This document shows positions 1 to 9,699 of a stretch of DNA of 64,000 bases, piece by piece. The first letter of the stretch is position 1; every line of letters starts with the position of its first letter. A program made the translations under genes and the position numbers. Under the pieces are notes generated by a model that saw only the letters and a list, made by a program, of their open reading frames with translations, was not told the origin of the DNA and searched no databases. The stretch is taken from NCBI GenBank assembly GCA_021014325.1, contig CM037474.1, positions 23,182,488 to 23,246,487 of the forward strand. The letters are read 5' to 3'. Source of the DNA: Plazaster borealis. Taxonomy: Eukaryota > Echinodermata > Asteroidea > Forcipulatida > Labidiasteridae.

Positions 1-891
1 TGATACATGATTCGTTAAAAATGTGTTTCTATTACATATTGGCAGACTATTTCAATTTGGCATATATTATAATTATTATGATGATTATTATTATTGTTAT
101 TTATTGGAATTACAAACATACAGAGAAAATACATTAAAAGTACACTTATTACAAAGACAAGGATAGCCCCCCAAAATACGGCTTATTTCCATCGGGGTCC
201 TTAAAAAACACAAAGACAAACAAATACAATACGAATGGAGAAAAAAAATGCATAGGAAATAACGAAGAATGGTGATTAAAAAACTTACTGAAAAAATAGA
301 ATAAACTGTTAAAAATTAGATTGAGAAGAGAGATGTTGTTTTACTGCCCTTTTAAATTGATAATGAGATTATTTGAACATTTGATGCTATTAATTCCAGT
401 TTTTTAAAATGTGAAAAAAAAAAAAAAAAAAATCATGGACAAAGGTATGTGTCATAGATGAGAGATGATCATGTGGGTAGCACACAGCTCTCTGCTAATG
501 TCACACTTCCTGCAAGTTTTCTTTAAAAAGAAAATGCATCCTGATCTAACTATGACTAGATTTCCTGGGAAAAGAATATAATGTAAAGGTGAAAAGGCCA
601 GAGAACTTTTCCTTGAATGGGGAATTTGTTTGTCTATTCTTAAATGGCTTTAGAGTTATCAAATGGGTAGTTAAAACTTATACCAACAAAATCACTTGGA
701 AAAGTAATAAGTAAATAATTTTTACAAATAACGAATGATTGTTTTTTTTCCTAGATTGTTTAGTGCTTATGTTTTAAAACTACACATTTAAAATTTATTA
801 TTTACATCTGAAAACAAAGAAATATTGAGCATTTTAAACAAGTAGGTTGCACAGTTTTTAGTAGCCCACAGGGCAAGTTGGAAACAGGTGT
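1..891. other. Non-coding stretch left of the first transposon (SLC26 intron)
   Basis: No exon-like segment is visible. It is AT-rich. The block around 64-260, with an ATT/TTATT run followed by AAT-rich sequence, resembles the minus-strand tails of non-LTR retrotransposons elsewhere in the window, but I cannot assign it firmly. A 19-nt A run lies near 414-432. It probably belongs to SLC26 intron 2, since the gene continues leftwards. Confidence 0.4.
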
Positions 892-894
892 TTA

Positions 895-1580
895 GGCCAA
901 ACAAAATAAATGTTCTGTTTCCGGTTACCCGACCTACCCTAATTTTACGCCGCAATTTCCGCGACCCTAAACTTTTTATTCGACACAAGACATCAAGTCA
1001 AATTTACAAATCTCAGTGATTTGAGTTGACGATTTTGCGATCTACGGTCGTTGTTATGTGCCTTGCATAGCGCAATCACAGAGCGCAATATACAGAGCGC
1101 AAACTACAAATTGCGCGCGCTTTTGCTTGATCAGCAGCTTGAGCTGCAAATTCTGCAGAGCGCAAACTACAAATTGCGCACAATTTTGTCAAATTCGTTG
1201 CGCAAATCCTTTGAATGCGCTCAACAGATGAAGGAACGTCAACAGAAGTTGCGAGCAGCCGAGTTAGACATCGTTTTAGCTGAAAAGTTATCTTTTTTAG
1301 AAATATATTTGACACAATCGTACCTCCATAATAACCAGCAACATCTCCTGCATACCCCATGTGAGTTTAAAGTACAGTAAAGAGGTCTTTCATAGATTTG
1401 AGCAGTTTTTTGTCACTCACTGTTGTTTTTGTTGAATTGAATCGGGGAAGTTGGGAATTTTTACACACTTGCCAAACGTATCAGAATAAAAAAAAAATAA
1501 TAAAAAAAATTTTTCCCGACCTACCTACCCTATTTTAGGATGCCATGTAATCGGAAACAGAAGATTTATTTTGTTTGGCC
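895..1580. mobile_element. Non-autonomous PIF/Harbinger-like DNA transposon
   Basis: Ends are inverted repeats: GGCCAAACAAAATAAATG at the left and its complement, ending TTTGTTTGGCC, at 1580, about 33 bp with few mismatches. Both sides carry the trinucleotide TTA (892-894 and 1581-1583), a typical 3-bp target duplication for PIF/Harbinger elements. The interior carries direct repeats of an AAACTACAAATTGCGC motif (about 1099 and 1159) and a 109-codon open frame (1051-1380) without any recognisable domain; I do not regard that frame as a gene. It lies in SLC26 intron 2. A related element is at 10014-10587. Confidence 0.65.
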
Positions 1581-1662
1581 TTACTAGCCAGTGGCAGTTT
1601 TTACTAGACAATGTAGGCGGGGCTAATGTTATGGGTGAGCCCTGTGACAAATCGTAACTCAC

Positions 1663-3016
1663 CCTGAGGTAACCTCATGATTCCAACTGTAATCCCAGCC
1701 GCACAGTCCCCCATTAGGTCACGTTTGACGTCATATGCTGGTAGCCAATCAAGTATTGGACAGACTCGACGGAAGAAACTCTTCAAGCCTTGACTGGTGC
1801 ACTGCTGCCGACCGACAAACCTGATGGAAATGAAGAAAGGGAGAATGACTTGAAACTTGTTCAGCTGTTCCTTTTCTACATTAAAATATTTGTTCAAATT
1901 ACTAATTACACCCCCAAAAAACAACAACAACATCAAGAAGTAAATAAATAAATAAACAATTGTACAAAATTTATCAGAAGCTTTTTTTTCTCCACATTCA
2001 GACAAGCAACTTGATTACAAAATGAGGAAACTGAAAGAGTTGCCTAATTTATCAGTCCATTTTTTGATTGAAATTGGAGGGTAACTAAAAATTAATACTA
2101 CTCAAAAATGTTGTTCAGTATAAGCCTGCATGTCCATTCACTTGTTGAAACACTTTTAAACTGCTGTAAGCTGAATTTGAAAATAATTTGTTAGAAAGAC
2201 TATTGAAGTTTAAACAAGTTGTGCTGCTCTATAGACCTTTATCATGGTGCGGCCATCTTGATTTTCTCCCATTTAAACCAATGTAACCAAACTGAGGCTG
2301 GAAGGAGAAATATAGTCTGGTTCCTTTCTTGTACAATGATTATGGTGTTCATTTCTGTTATTGGATACAAGGCACATGACCAAGATGGTGGCAGCATGAT
2401 AATGGTCGATTATGGCCAGGGCCCAATTTCATAGTGACTGCTCTTAAAGCACAAAAAGTAGCTAAGCACAACAAAATTATGCTTACCAGAGTAATGTTAT
2501 CAGCCAAACTACCATGTCACATGTACAATCTGTGACTGGTACACTGCTTGTTTTTGCTTAGCAGCAAAATTGTAAGCAAAAATTTCTGCTTATAAACAGC
2601 GCTATGAAATTTGGCCCTGGTTGCTGTCTGGGAGGTCTATTAGAGGGGAGGATTTCTATCAAGTGGGGTTTGTTCTTCATGTACCTTATACGGGGAGGGG
2701 GGGATAATTAGTTTTGGGGGAGCAACTCCCATAATAAAAATGGGTTGTCTCTATTTTGTTTGGAATTTCAGAATGCGAATGCGGTGCTCAAAATTGAAAA
2801 TCTGAAAATAAATTTGCATTGAAATTATACTTTTAATATTAAAATTTGTCACACATACCTTGTAAATGTCTTCCGCAGTGATATTTTCTCCTTGGTACTC
2901 TCCTTATGTATCTCTTGGAATTCTAACTCAGTGTAGGCGGGACGGTTGACCCAAACACTTCGCCGTTTCCGAGGATGGACAATATCCGTGTCTGGAGGCT
3001 CCTCATAAGCTGCCAT
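1663..3016 (-). CDS. SLC26/SulP family anion transporter, N-terminal exons (partial)
   Basis: Two minus-strand exons join in frame. Exon A (coding 2859-3016) starts at an ATG and encodes a cytosolic head containing VNRPAYTELEF; it ends in phase 2 at a GTATGT donor. Exon B (1663-1820) has a CAG acceptor and a GTGAGT donor and encodes CPILDWLPAYDVKRDL followed by GDCAAGITVGIMRLPQG. The order 'RP.....F..', 'P(I/V)L.WLP.Y', then 'GD..AGI.VGI...PQG' is the start of the SulP transmembrane domain in animal SLC26 proteins (prestin, SLC26A5/A6 group), which exchange chloride, bicarbonate, sulfate or oxalate at the plasma membrane. The remaining membrane domain and the STAS domain lie beyond the left edge; no further exon was found in 1-1662. 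The exon A acceptor (TACTGCAG, exon right end 3035) leaves 19 nt of 5'UTR and implies a non-coding upstream exon. Assignment to a particular SLC26 member is not possible from about 105 residues. Confidence 0.88.
2012..2190 (-). repeat. Fragment of the GACAAGAAACACAATAAA repeat family
   Basis: It shares, in reverse orientation, the block reading GCAGGCTTATACTGAA and AAGTGTTTCAA with 10695-11057 and 5045-5305. It lacks the terminal repeats, so it is a truncated copy. It sits in SLC26 intron 1. Confidence 0.5.
2232..2408. mobile_element. Short MITE, AGACCTTTATCATG family
   Basis: About 175 bp, ending in the inverted pair AGACCTTTATCATGGTGC / ATGATAATGGTC. Three more copies lie at 17158-17290 (degraded), 34278-34449 and 52769-52943, all with the internal GAGGCTGGAAGGAGAAATA block or its complement. 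No coding capacity. Confidence 0.6.
2417..2620. mobile_element. GGGCCCAATTTCAT-family MITE copy
   Basis: About 200 bp with inverted termini, CAGGGCCCAATTTCATAG at the left and ATGAAATTTGGCCCTGG at the right. The middle is rich in TTGTGCTTAGC/TTAAGCAC stem motifs, so it can fold as a long hairpin. It directly follows the 2232-2408 MITE. This is the most abundant family in the window. Confidence 0.65.
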
Positions 3017-3451
3017 AGCTACTGTTCGGATTAGGCTGCAGTAGAAAAAAATTAATTAGTTATCGTCAATCGAAAATTTGACCAAATATCCTACAGCAAA
3101 ATTTCCCCCCAGATATATCATATAACATGCAGACTTTACATTGTACAGCTGTATGTTTTGGGACCTGGCATGTATCCAAACAAACATACTGAAAAAGAAT
3201 ATTTAAACAATGAATTATTCAAAAGAAAATTTTACAGTCAGGATACAAGCACTTTTATGTAAATGAGTTGACAATTGACAGATGTGTTTGACCGCCCAGC
3301 TTTAAAAAGGAAATGTGTTAATCTGTAACAGGTAATTACTATTTAATACACTGTACAGGAGACCACTGCGCTGATGTTGCAGGCAGGATGGCAACAATGA
3401 AGTCATGGTTAAACTCTAATGACTCACACTAGGGCTGACCCTTAACACTAG

Positions 3452-3783
3452 CAGGGCTTAAATTAACACTGGACGCCCGAGGCCAGTGATTTTAAAGTCG
3501 GGCCAGTAAACTGAAGACCGGCCAAGTCCGGTGGTCTTGTGTTTATCAATTGAATAATAATACTCAATGTGTAAAAAAATGTTGGCTATGAATCTGATAA
3601 ATATCTTTTTTATACGGTTGAGTATCGAAGTACGCATGTACACATAAGACAAATGAAGATCTTCTTTTAGTGCTTGTTCAACTCATTTTTATTCTGGTCT
3701 TGTCAAATAACTTTTGGCCCAGTAAAAAGTTTGAGCTGCAAGCCCTGCAGTCTTGTGGATTTTCCTCACAAAATCGAGCCCTG
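3452..3783. mobile_element. CAGGGCTCGAATTTTACACTGG-family element
   Basis: It begins CAGGGCTTAAATTAACACTG and ends with AAAATCGAGCCCTG, inverted relative to each other. The internal landmarks GGGCCAGTAAAC, ...TCCGGTGGTCTTGTG and GTCTTGTGGATTTT recur in copies at 6166-6345, 12875-13150, 32424-32782 and 46791-47249. It is non-coding, and the parent transposase class is not identified. Confidence 0.55.
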
Positions 3784-4019
3784 ACTATAGCCCGGCATAC
3801 ATTGTCTAGTAACTTGCCCTATTGGCTACTTAACACATTGCAACTTACTTGTTTAAAATTTTCATATTTCTTCCTTTTCAGATGTTAATAACAAAATTTG
3901 TTTGGGTGTTTTCGAGTGTGTGAATGTAACTTCATTTATCGGTTAAACTGGTTGTGATCGCTGCCATTAACACATCACAAGATACATTTATGACAATACA
4001 TGTTTAAAATCCAGGTTAC

Positions 4020-4394
4020 TTAAAGGCATCGTACACGTTTGGTTTTTGACTCAAAATATTTAAAAGCATAAAAACTTACTTGGTAACAAGCAACGGAGAG
4101 CTGTTGATAGCATAAAACATTGTGAGAAATGGCTCCCTCTGAAGTAATGTAGTTTTTGAGAAAGAGGTAATTTATCACTAAAATAATAAAAACTTCTTGC
4201 AAGAAGTTTTTATTCCTAACTGAAAGCACACAAATTTGTACAACAAGGGTGTTTTTTCTTTCATCATTTTCTTGCAACTTCGATGACCACTTGAGCCCAA
4301 ATTTTCACAGGCTTGTTATTTTATGCATATGTTGGGATACACCAAGTGAAAACACTGGTCTTTGACAATTACCAAACGTGTACGATGCCTTTAA
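4020..4394. mobile_element. TTAA-flanked hairpin MITE, TTAAAGGCATCG family
   Basis: The ends are TTAAAGGCATCGTACACG and its near-perfect complement, CGTGTACGATGCCTTTAA, about 24 bp. TTAA at both ends is the likely target duplication. The centre is a strong internal inverted repeat (CTTCTTGCAAGAAGTTTTTA). Other copies are at 22349-22720, 42622-42993 and 63932 to the window end. Confidence 0.7.
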
Positions 4395-4548
4395 ACTTCC
4401 TGGAGGCAAGTAAAATGCAGTTTACTAGCCTGGTGGGCTACTTTACAAAGAGTGCAAGGTCTGCAGACAGTTGTTCACGTATTACACACTGATAAATAAA
4501 ACCTTGGATGTTGGAGCATAGCAAGTAGTGAACAAGAAGCTACTTCTA

Positions 4549-5305
4549 GAGAAAGAAACACAATAAAGGGTACCATTTTACATCAGTCAAGTGAGCAGTT
4601 TTTCCCAATGGTTGTATTTTTTGTTAAAGGTAGGGTCATACTTTGGTATTGACGCTAAACAAATTGTGTAATTTATCTGAAAGCCTACTTGTTATAAAGA
4701 CGTTTATGGTAGTAAGCATCCTGCGAAAGTATTTTGTCTGAAATGCCTATTGATTAAAAAACCAATAAAAGTATGTCGACAAATTTGAATCTCTAAAGAT
4801 CGCCTGCAGGCGACTTTGGGAGATTCAAATTTCCATGGTGTCCCGTTTGTAAATGCTGCGGCCAGAAGTGTGGATGGATTTGACAGTCTGATGAAAATAC
4901 TGTGACAGTTTTTTGCTGTTTTCTCAATTTAGTAGACACTGTATACAGTTAAACCTTCACAGGTGAATTTTATTGTATCTGTTATAATAATTTGGCCTAT
5001 AAATCAGCATTATATTGACAAAAAACAATCTATGACCCTTACCTGAAACCACCCAAAAAGTGTTTCATGTGAATGGGAAATGCAGGCTTATACTGAACAC
5101 AATTTGAGTTGAATCATTTGTTGTTTTTTTTAAAGTTTTTTTTTAAAAACCATCAAAAATGGACTGTAAAAAGAGGTTACCTCATTTATCTGTCCGTTAA
5201 TGCACAAAAATTACAACCACCGGAACAACTGATAATCTTTTTGTAGATTAATACATTTTTTTATGTCCTAGTAACAAACTGGTACTCTTTATTGTGTTTC
5301 TTGTC
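4549..5305. mobile_element. GACAAGAAACACAATAAA-type element interrupted by another MITE
   Basis: The left arm (AGAAACACAATAAAGGG, 4549-4620) and right arm (AAACCACCCAAAAAGTG, from about 5045, to TTGTGTTTCTTGTC at 5305) together match the uninterrupted copy at 10695-11057. The interruption at 4624-5044 is a complete TTAA-type element, giving a relative age: host element first, TTAA element second. Confidence 0.6.
4624..5044. mobile_element. TTAA-type MITE, TTAAAGGTAGGGTCATA family
   Basis: Left end TTAAAGGTAGGGTCATAC; right end AATCTATGACCCTTACC. The pair reads as an imperfect inverted repeat of about 22 bp. The interior carries a palindromic block around CGCCTGCAGGCGACTTT. Sister copies are at 13385-13830 and 60896-61347. 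Confidence 0.65.
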
Positions 5306-5819
5306 TTTAAGTTTCAAACTTCTCTAGAATTACTAAAGAAATATTGTTTTTACCACAAAGATAAACATATGTGACCTCATAACTGGCCTTTTGAATTGTC
5401 AAGTATAGATCTAATACAAACCTGAACACAACACACAGCTCATAGGCTATAAAGCAGTTTTAGGTATATAATGCATAGATCCTCCACAATGACTTTCAGA
5501 TTCAGACCAGCTTAGTTATCCACTATGTCTACATTGCATGCATGTTTATTTTGTAAACCAAACAATAGGCCATGTTGAATCTGCAACCCCCTCCCAACAA
5601 GTAAGGTGGTGCATGGAGCAATTGCTCCATGGGTGGTGCAAACTGCAAATCGCCAAAGTCTACACAGCTTGAAGAGACACCAAACCCTACCAATGCAACA
5701 AAATGCAGCAGGTTTGTTAATTGAGGTACAACCCCATACTCTGGCATTACATTTCAGTCCCCAGCAAACTTCAGTGCATCATCGGTGCATTTAGCAACTG
5801 CCCAGTGCCACAGAGGTTC

Positions 5820-6010
5820 CTCAAATTTCCAGTGCCCCCCCCCCCAATAATATAAAATAGTAGTAATACAGTTTGGAAAGAAAAACTAGAAAGGCTTGTA
5901 ACTGTAATATAGAAAGCATAAGACACCCCCCAACCCATCCCCTCCCCCCACTACTGACAACAACCAGGCCCCCGGTGCCCCCACTAAATAGCCATCCCCC
6001 CACCCCGGTG
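5820..6010. repeat. C-rich low-complexity block
   Basis: Homopolymeric C runs (near 5836-5846 and several runs of 5 to 7 C between 5925 and 6010) alternate with the degenerate motif CCCCGGTGCCC. Open frames here on both strands are proline- or glycine-rich artefacts of composition. Confidence 0.6.
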
Positions 6011-6165
6011 CCCTCCACTGAAAAAGCCTTGGCTACACTAATCTGTGTACATTGTATAATGTTAACCATCATGACCGTGTCAAAATGCTTACTCATTGCA
6101 TTAATGCCTATTTATAATAGGCATTATGCTATAGTTTATACCCACATCTCTTCTTGCATCTTTAA

Positions 6166-6345
6166 TCAGGGCTCAAATTTTACACTGGTCCACAGGCCAG
6201 TAGTTTAAGTGTGAGCCAGTAAATTTTTGACTGGACAAGTTTGGCAGTCTTGTTTTATAATTGAATATTAATGAAGAATAATACTATTAATACCTCTGTG
6301 TGATAATGTCTTGAACGAAAAATGGGGTTGAACCATACAAAGAAA
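6166..6345. mobile_element. Truncated CAGGGCTCGAATTTTACACTGG-family copy
   Basis: It starts with CAGGGCTCAAATTTTACACT and retains the GTCTTG and TTGAATATTAATGAAGAATAA landmarks seen at 46791-47249. It loses the right half just before the palindromic element at 6358. Confidence 0.5.
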
Positions 6346-6357
6346 AAATGACTGGAG

Positions 6358-6476
6358 CTAGACCCAGTAACTGGGGCGCTGTTCTCCTTTTTTTGAAATT
6401 TTAACATCTTCGGTCGAACTAGCCGACTGAAGATATTTCAAAAAAAGGAGTACAGCGCCCCAGTTACTGGGGTTAG
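6358..6476. mobile_element. Near-perfect palindromic MITE (AGACCCAGTAACTGGGGC)
   Basis: Each arm is about 50 bp: AGACCCAGTAACTGGGGC and AAAAAAGGAG on the left are mirrored by GAGTACAGCGCCCCAGTTAC on the right. The arms fold around an ACATCTTCGGTCGAAC loop region. A diverged copy is at 8509-8648. The downstream block 6476-6520 (GGATTTGAACCTGCGACC) looks like the reverse B-box of a tRNA-derived SINE remnant. Confidence 0.65.
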
Positions 6477-6859
6477 ACTGGAGCAGGATTTGAACCTGCG
6501 ACCTCCAGAGTAATTGCTCCCATGCTACCAAAATCATAATGACCTGGGTAAAAAAAAAGATAATATTTTGGTCAAAAGTGAAAAAGTGGCGGTCAGATTA
6601 GGCATCTGTTCCCGTGTTGATGATGAAAGCATGGATGAAAGTCACCTTTAAACAGTTAAAGCTAGCTGGATACAAAACCACTTGATCTATTCTTGTTTAC
6701 TTTTAGCATCCACAGTTGCTCCATAAGACAAGTTCTGATTTCTTTAACTTTTTGGGGTTAATAATTTAAGGCTAGTGTTTGATGAGAGAAGGAAAGTTTA
6801 ACCATGGAGGCAGAAGTTCTATCTGGTCCTTGCTCTAGGCCCACTAAATGTGGCCAAGT

Positions 6860-7290
6860 CAAGTGTATTGTAGCGGATTAAATTCACCGCCAGTAGAAAT
6901 TAGGAATACAAACAACTAAAATCACTAAGAGAAATCGAGAACAGAATAATTGAAACAAGATGGAAACGAAATGCCGATACATAGTTATATTTTATCCCTT
7001 AACGGGACCATCCAAACAACGTATACCAAATGACAAGGCTTTTTGCCACAAAGGAAAATACTAAACAAAGTCTGGCACAGCAAAGATTTCGGGACACTCC
7101 TAAACTAAAATAAATAAATGGTATTACCTTAATAATGGTCGGATGACTGGCTGCAACTTATACAACTTAAACAACCCAACTTTATACAGAAAAACTAACA
7201 CCCAGCCTCCGACCACAACCTCCTGCTCCCTGACAAGACTGCCACCCCGAGCTCTAAGGCCCAGTGGTTTTATTAGAGTGGTCTGTAAGA
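6860..7290. other. Unassigned moderately complex sequence, possible LTR or repeat body
   Basis: The stretch starts near TGTAGCGG and runs into a tandem array. It has higher complexity than its surroundings and no long reading frame. The TGTAGC start suggests a solo LTR, but I see no convincing matching end or target duplication, so I leave it unclassified. Confidence 0.25.
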
Positions 7291-7612
7291 TTAACAATAA
7301 CCATTAACTGCATTCCTTCTCCCAGATAGGGAGAACTGGAATGTCTAATTATTACAAGACAATTACAAATAACTGCATTCCTTCTCCCAGACCGAGAAAT
7401 TGGAATGACTCTTAAATATTACAAGACAATAACTGCATTCCTTCTCCCAGACCGAGAAACTGGAATGACTCTTAAATATTACAAGACAATAACCAATAAC
7501 TGCATTCCTTCTCCCCGACTGAGAAACTGGAATGACTCTTAAATATTACAAGACAATAACCAATAACTGCATTCCTTCTCCCCGACTGAGAAACTGGAAT
7601 GACTCTTAATCA
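7290..7612. repeat. Five-copy irregular tandem repeat (58-67 bp unit)
   Basis: The motif AACTGCATTCCTTCTCCC starts at about 7306, 7371, 7431, 7498 and 7565. Each is followed by a GAGAAACTGGAATGAC block that forms a short inverted repeat with it (GGAATG versus CATTCC), then ATTACAAGACAAT. The unit length varies because the ACCAATA linker is present in some units only. No reading frame. Confidence 0.75.
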
Positions 7613-7828
7613 TCTTATCCATCACAGTATACACTCTTCTGCATCACAGCAAGATGATGATGATGACGGATTGGTAGAAATTGAACTTAAAAATAATCAA
7701 ACAAAATCATGCAACAAAACTATTCAATTACCAAAAAGAACTTTGGCACTTATTTTATCGGTGAACCGGTGATTGCATAATACTGGGTTACATGTGTAAT
7801 GAAATGAATGAATGACAGTAACACTCAC

Positions 7829-8000
7829 CTAAAATGAAGAAATTCACCCCCGAGAGCACGGGCGTGCTTTTTTAACAAACCACCTCCCCCGAGTTGTTGC
7901 ACGCGTAAGGCATAGGCTAGTCAATAACTTGCCGTCTGCTTTACGCTCTCTCTGCTGCGGCATAGACGTTATATATAGAGTAGACACACGTTATATATAG
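7829..8000 (-). promoter_or_regulatory. Candidate promoter and non-coding first exon of the SLC26 gene
   Basis: The SLC26 start-codon exon begins with a splice acceptor, so a 5'UTR exon must lie further right on the minus strand. Here the minus strand shows two TATA-like boxes (CTATATATAAC at 7969-7979 and a second at 7990-8000). About 110-140 bp of moderately GC-rich unique sequence follows, then a good donor TTTTAG|GTGAGT with the exon edge at 7829. TATA spacing would put transcription start near 7940-7950. This is inference from signals only. The link to the SLC26 exon 4.8 kb away is untested, and the region could equally serve the divergent PORCN gene. Confidence 0.35.
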
Positions 8001-8508
8001 AATAGACACACACAGCAAAAAACCCAAAGCCGCGTGCGATCTTTGATAAACACAGCACAGCTGATTGAACACGTTGCAGAACACAACGCATACCGGAGAT
8101 CTTGTACCCAGACTGATTTTCATAAAAAATTATACCGTCTAGACGAAAGCGGTTACCCGACTAAGTGCTACTAGACTGGTGCACCAACTGTAGTTGTGTA
8201 GGTAGTGTCAATGATGTGGTATAGGTTCCACGCAGTTGCTGCGATGCATTCAGCTGGAACTTCTGCTGATACAACTTTCAACTTACAACAAGTGTTCATC
8301 TACGACTCGAGGCTAGACTCTTCAAACTTACAAGTTTAACATTGGTAAACTCAGTAATTTTAATTATTATATTTGAGTATTCTTAAGAAACAGTTCAGTC
8401 AACTTTATCACTTGGTAAAGAAAAAATTCAGCTTCTGAGCCTTACTTTCTAAAGGTTTGTTGCTGCCCTTTTTTTAAATAAATTTATTATTGCCGATTTA
8501 GCCTAGAG

Positions 8509-8648
8509 TAGACCCAGTAACTGAGGCGCTGTACTATCTACTAGTACTACCATAGTTTTTTTTCTCGAAATGTTGACATTATCGGTCGTACGACCGCAGA
8601 TGTCAAAATTTCGAAAAAACGAGTACAGCGCCCCAGTACTGGGTCTAT
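8509..8648. mobile_element. Second palindromic MITE (AGACCCAGTAACTGAGGC)
   Basis: It has the same terminal sequence and fold as 6358-6476: arms AGACCCAGTAACTGAGGCGC and CAGCGCCCCAGTACTGGGTCT, with a central palindrome ATCGGTCGTACGACCG. The left arm contains an extra CTACTAGTACTAC insertion. Confidence 0.6.
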
Positions 8649-9299
8649 ATTTAGCCTACTTATTTAATTATAGAATGTTGTGTATAAAATTATAATTGTT
8701 ATATTGTGAAACATTAATTATTAAAATTTGAGCTCATATTTATAACGAGTTTACATGGAGGACACACTGGAGACTCTCCCAAAAAGGTTTTTTGGCGCTG
8801 TCGATGATTTAATAAAAAAATGAAATAATATTATTAATTATTATTACAAATAAAAATCATAATCAGCTCCAACAACCACCCTCTGGCGGGTTACGATTAT
8901 CGCAACTAAGATAAGTGGTACTTAATGAAAAACTAAAAATGAAATATTGTCGGGGTCCCGACATTAATCTCACATTCATCAGCTGTGTACAAACAGTGTA
9001 TTGCATGTTGCATGTATTTTGTTAGTCTAGCATTTTGTGCATTGTCCATGGCGTATGCAAATGTTTTTCTGTTTTTTGTTTTGAAACAGCTCATCGTCTG
9101 TCGAAATTTCAGCGAAAATCAAGCCATGCAACTGTAAATGGTATTATATCATATATGAAGCAGTTATCATGAAGGCCTTTTTAAGCTGAACTGAGAAGCC
9201 ATTTCTGAGTTCTGTGAATCATTGGGTATTTGAATCTATAAAATAGGCTCTACTGGTCCATTATTTTTTAATTTTTGTTTATACATGTAGATGTTCCAT

Positions 9300-9640
9300 T
9301 TAAAGGCCCTGTACACTATTGGTAAGATCGAAAAACACAATGTTCACAGATTCACTCATAACTTACATGATTTAAAGTAAGTAATGATAGAAAGGTTTCC
9401 TTAAAATATTTCTGCCTAAAATGCTATCGTTTCTGAGAAATGAGTAAAACAATGGTTTTTATCACTTGCGACAATTTGAAAAACAGAAAACACATAAGGT
9501 CTCTTTTCACTATTTTCTCGTGACCTGGATGACCAATTAAGCTCAAACTTTCACAGGTTTGTTTGTTCATGCATATGTTGAATCACAACAAAAGTGGACA
9601 CTGATTTTGAGCTGTTACCAAAAGTGTACAATACCTTTAA
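9300..9640. mobile_element. TTAA-type MITE just upstream of PORCN
   Basis: It begins TTAAAGGCCCTGTACACT and ends with TGTACAATACCTTTAA. The interior contains GAGCTCAAACTTTCACAG on the reverse strand, as in the other TTAAAGG elements. The right end lies only 59 bp from the PORCN ATG, in what is probably the last part of a 5'UTR intron. Confidence 0.6.
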
Positions 9641-9699
9641 CTAACAATCTAAAATTGCTCAAACTTAAACTTTCTTTACTAGAACCTAGAAGACCAACA

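Noticed and set aside
1051..1380. 109-codon frame with a coiled-coil-like Gln/Leu/Arg composition
   Set aside because: It lies inside the TIR-bounded element 895-1580 and reflects its internal direct repeats. No recognisable transposase motif.
5873..6208. Proline-rich plus-strand and glycine-rich minus-strand frames
   Set aside because: Low-complexity C-run composition on both strands; no coding signature.
6860..7620. Solo LTR
   Set aside because: A TGTAGC-type start is visible, but no matching CA end, target duplication or polyadenylation layout could be confirmed.
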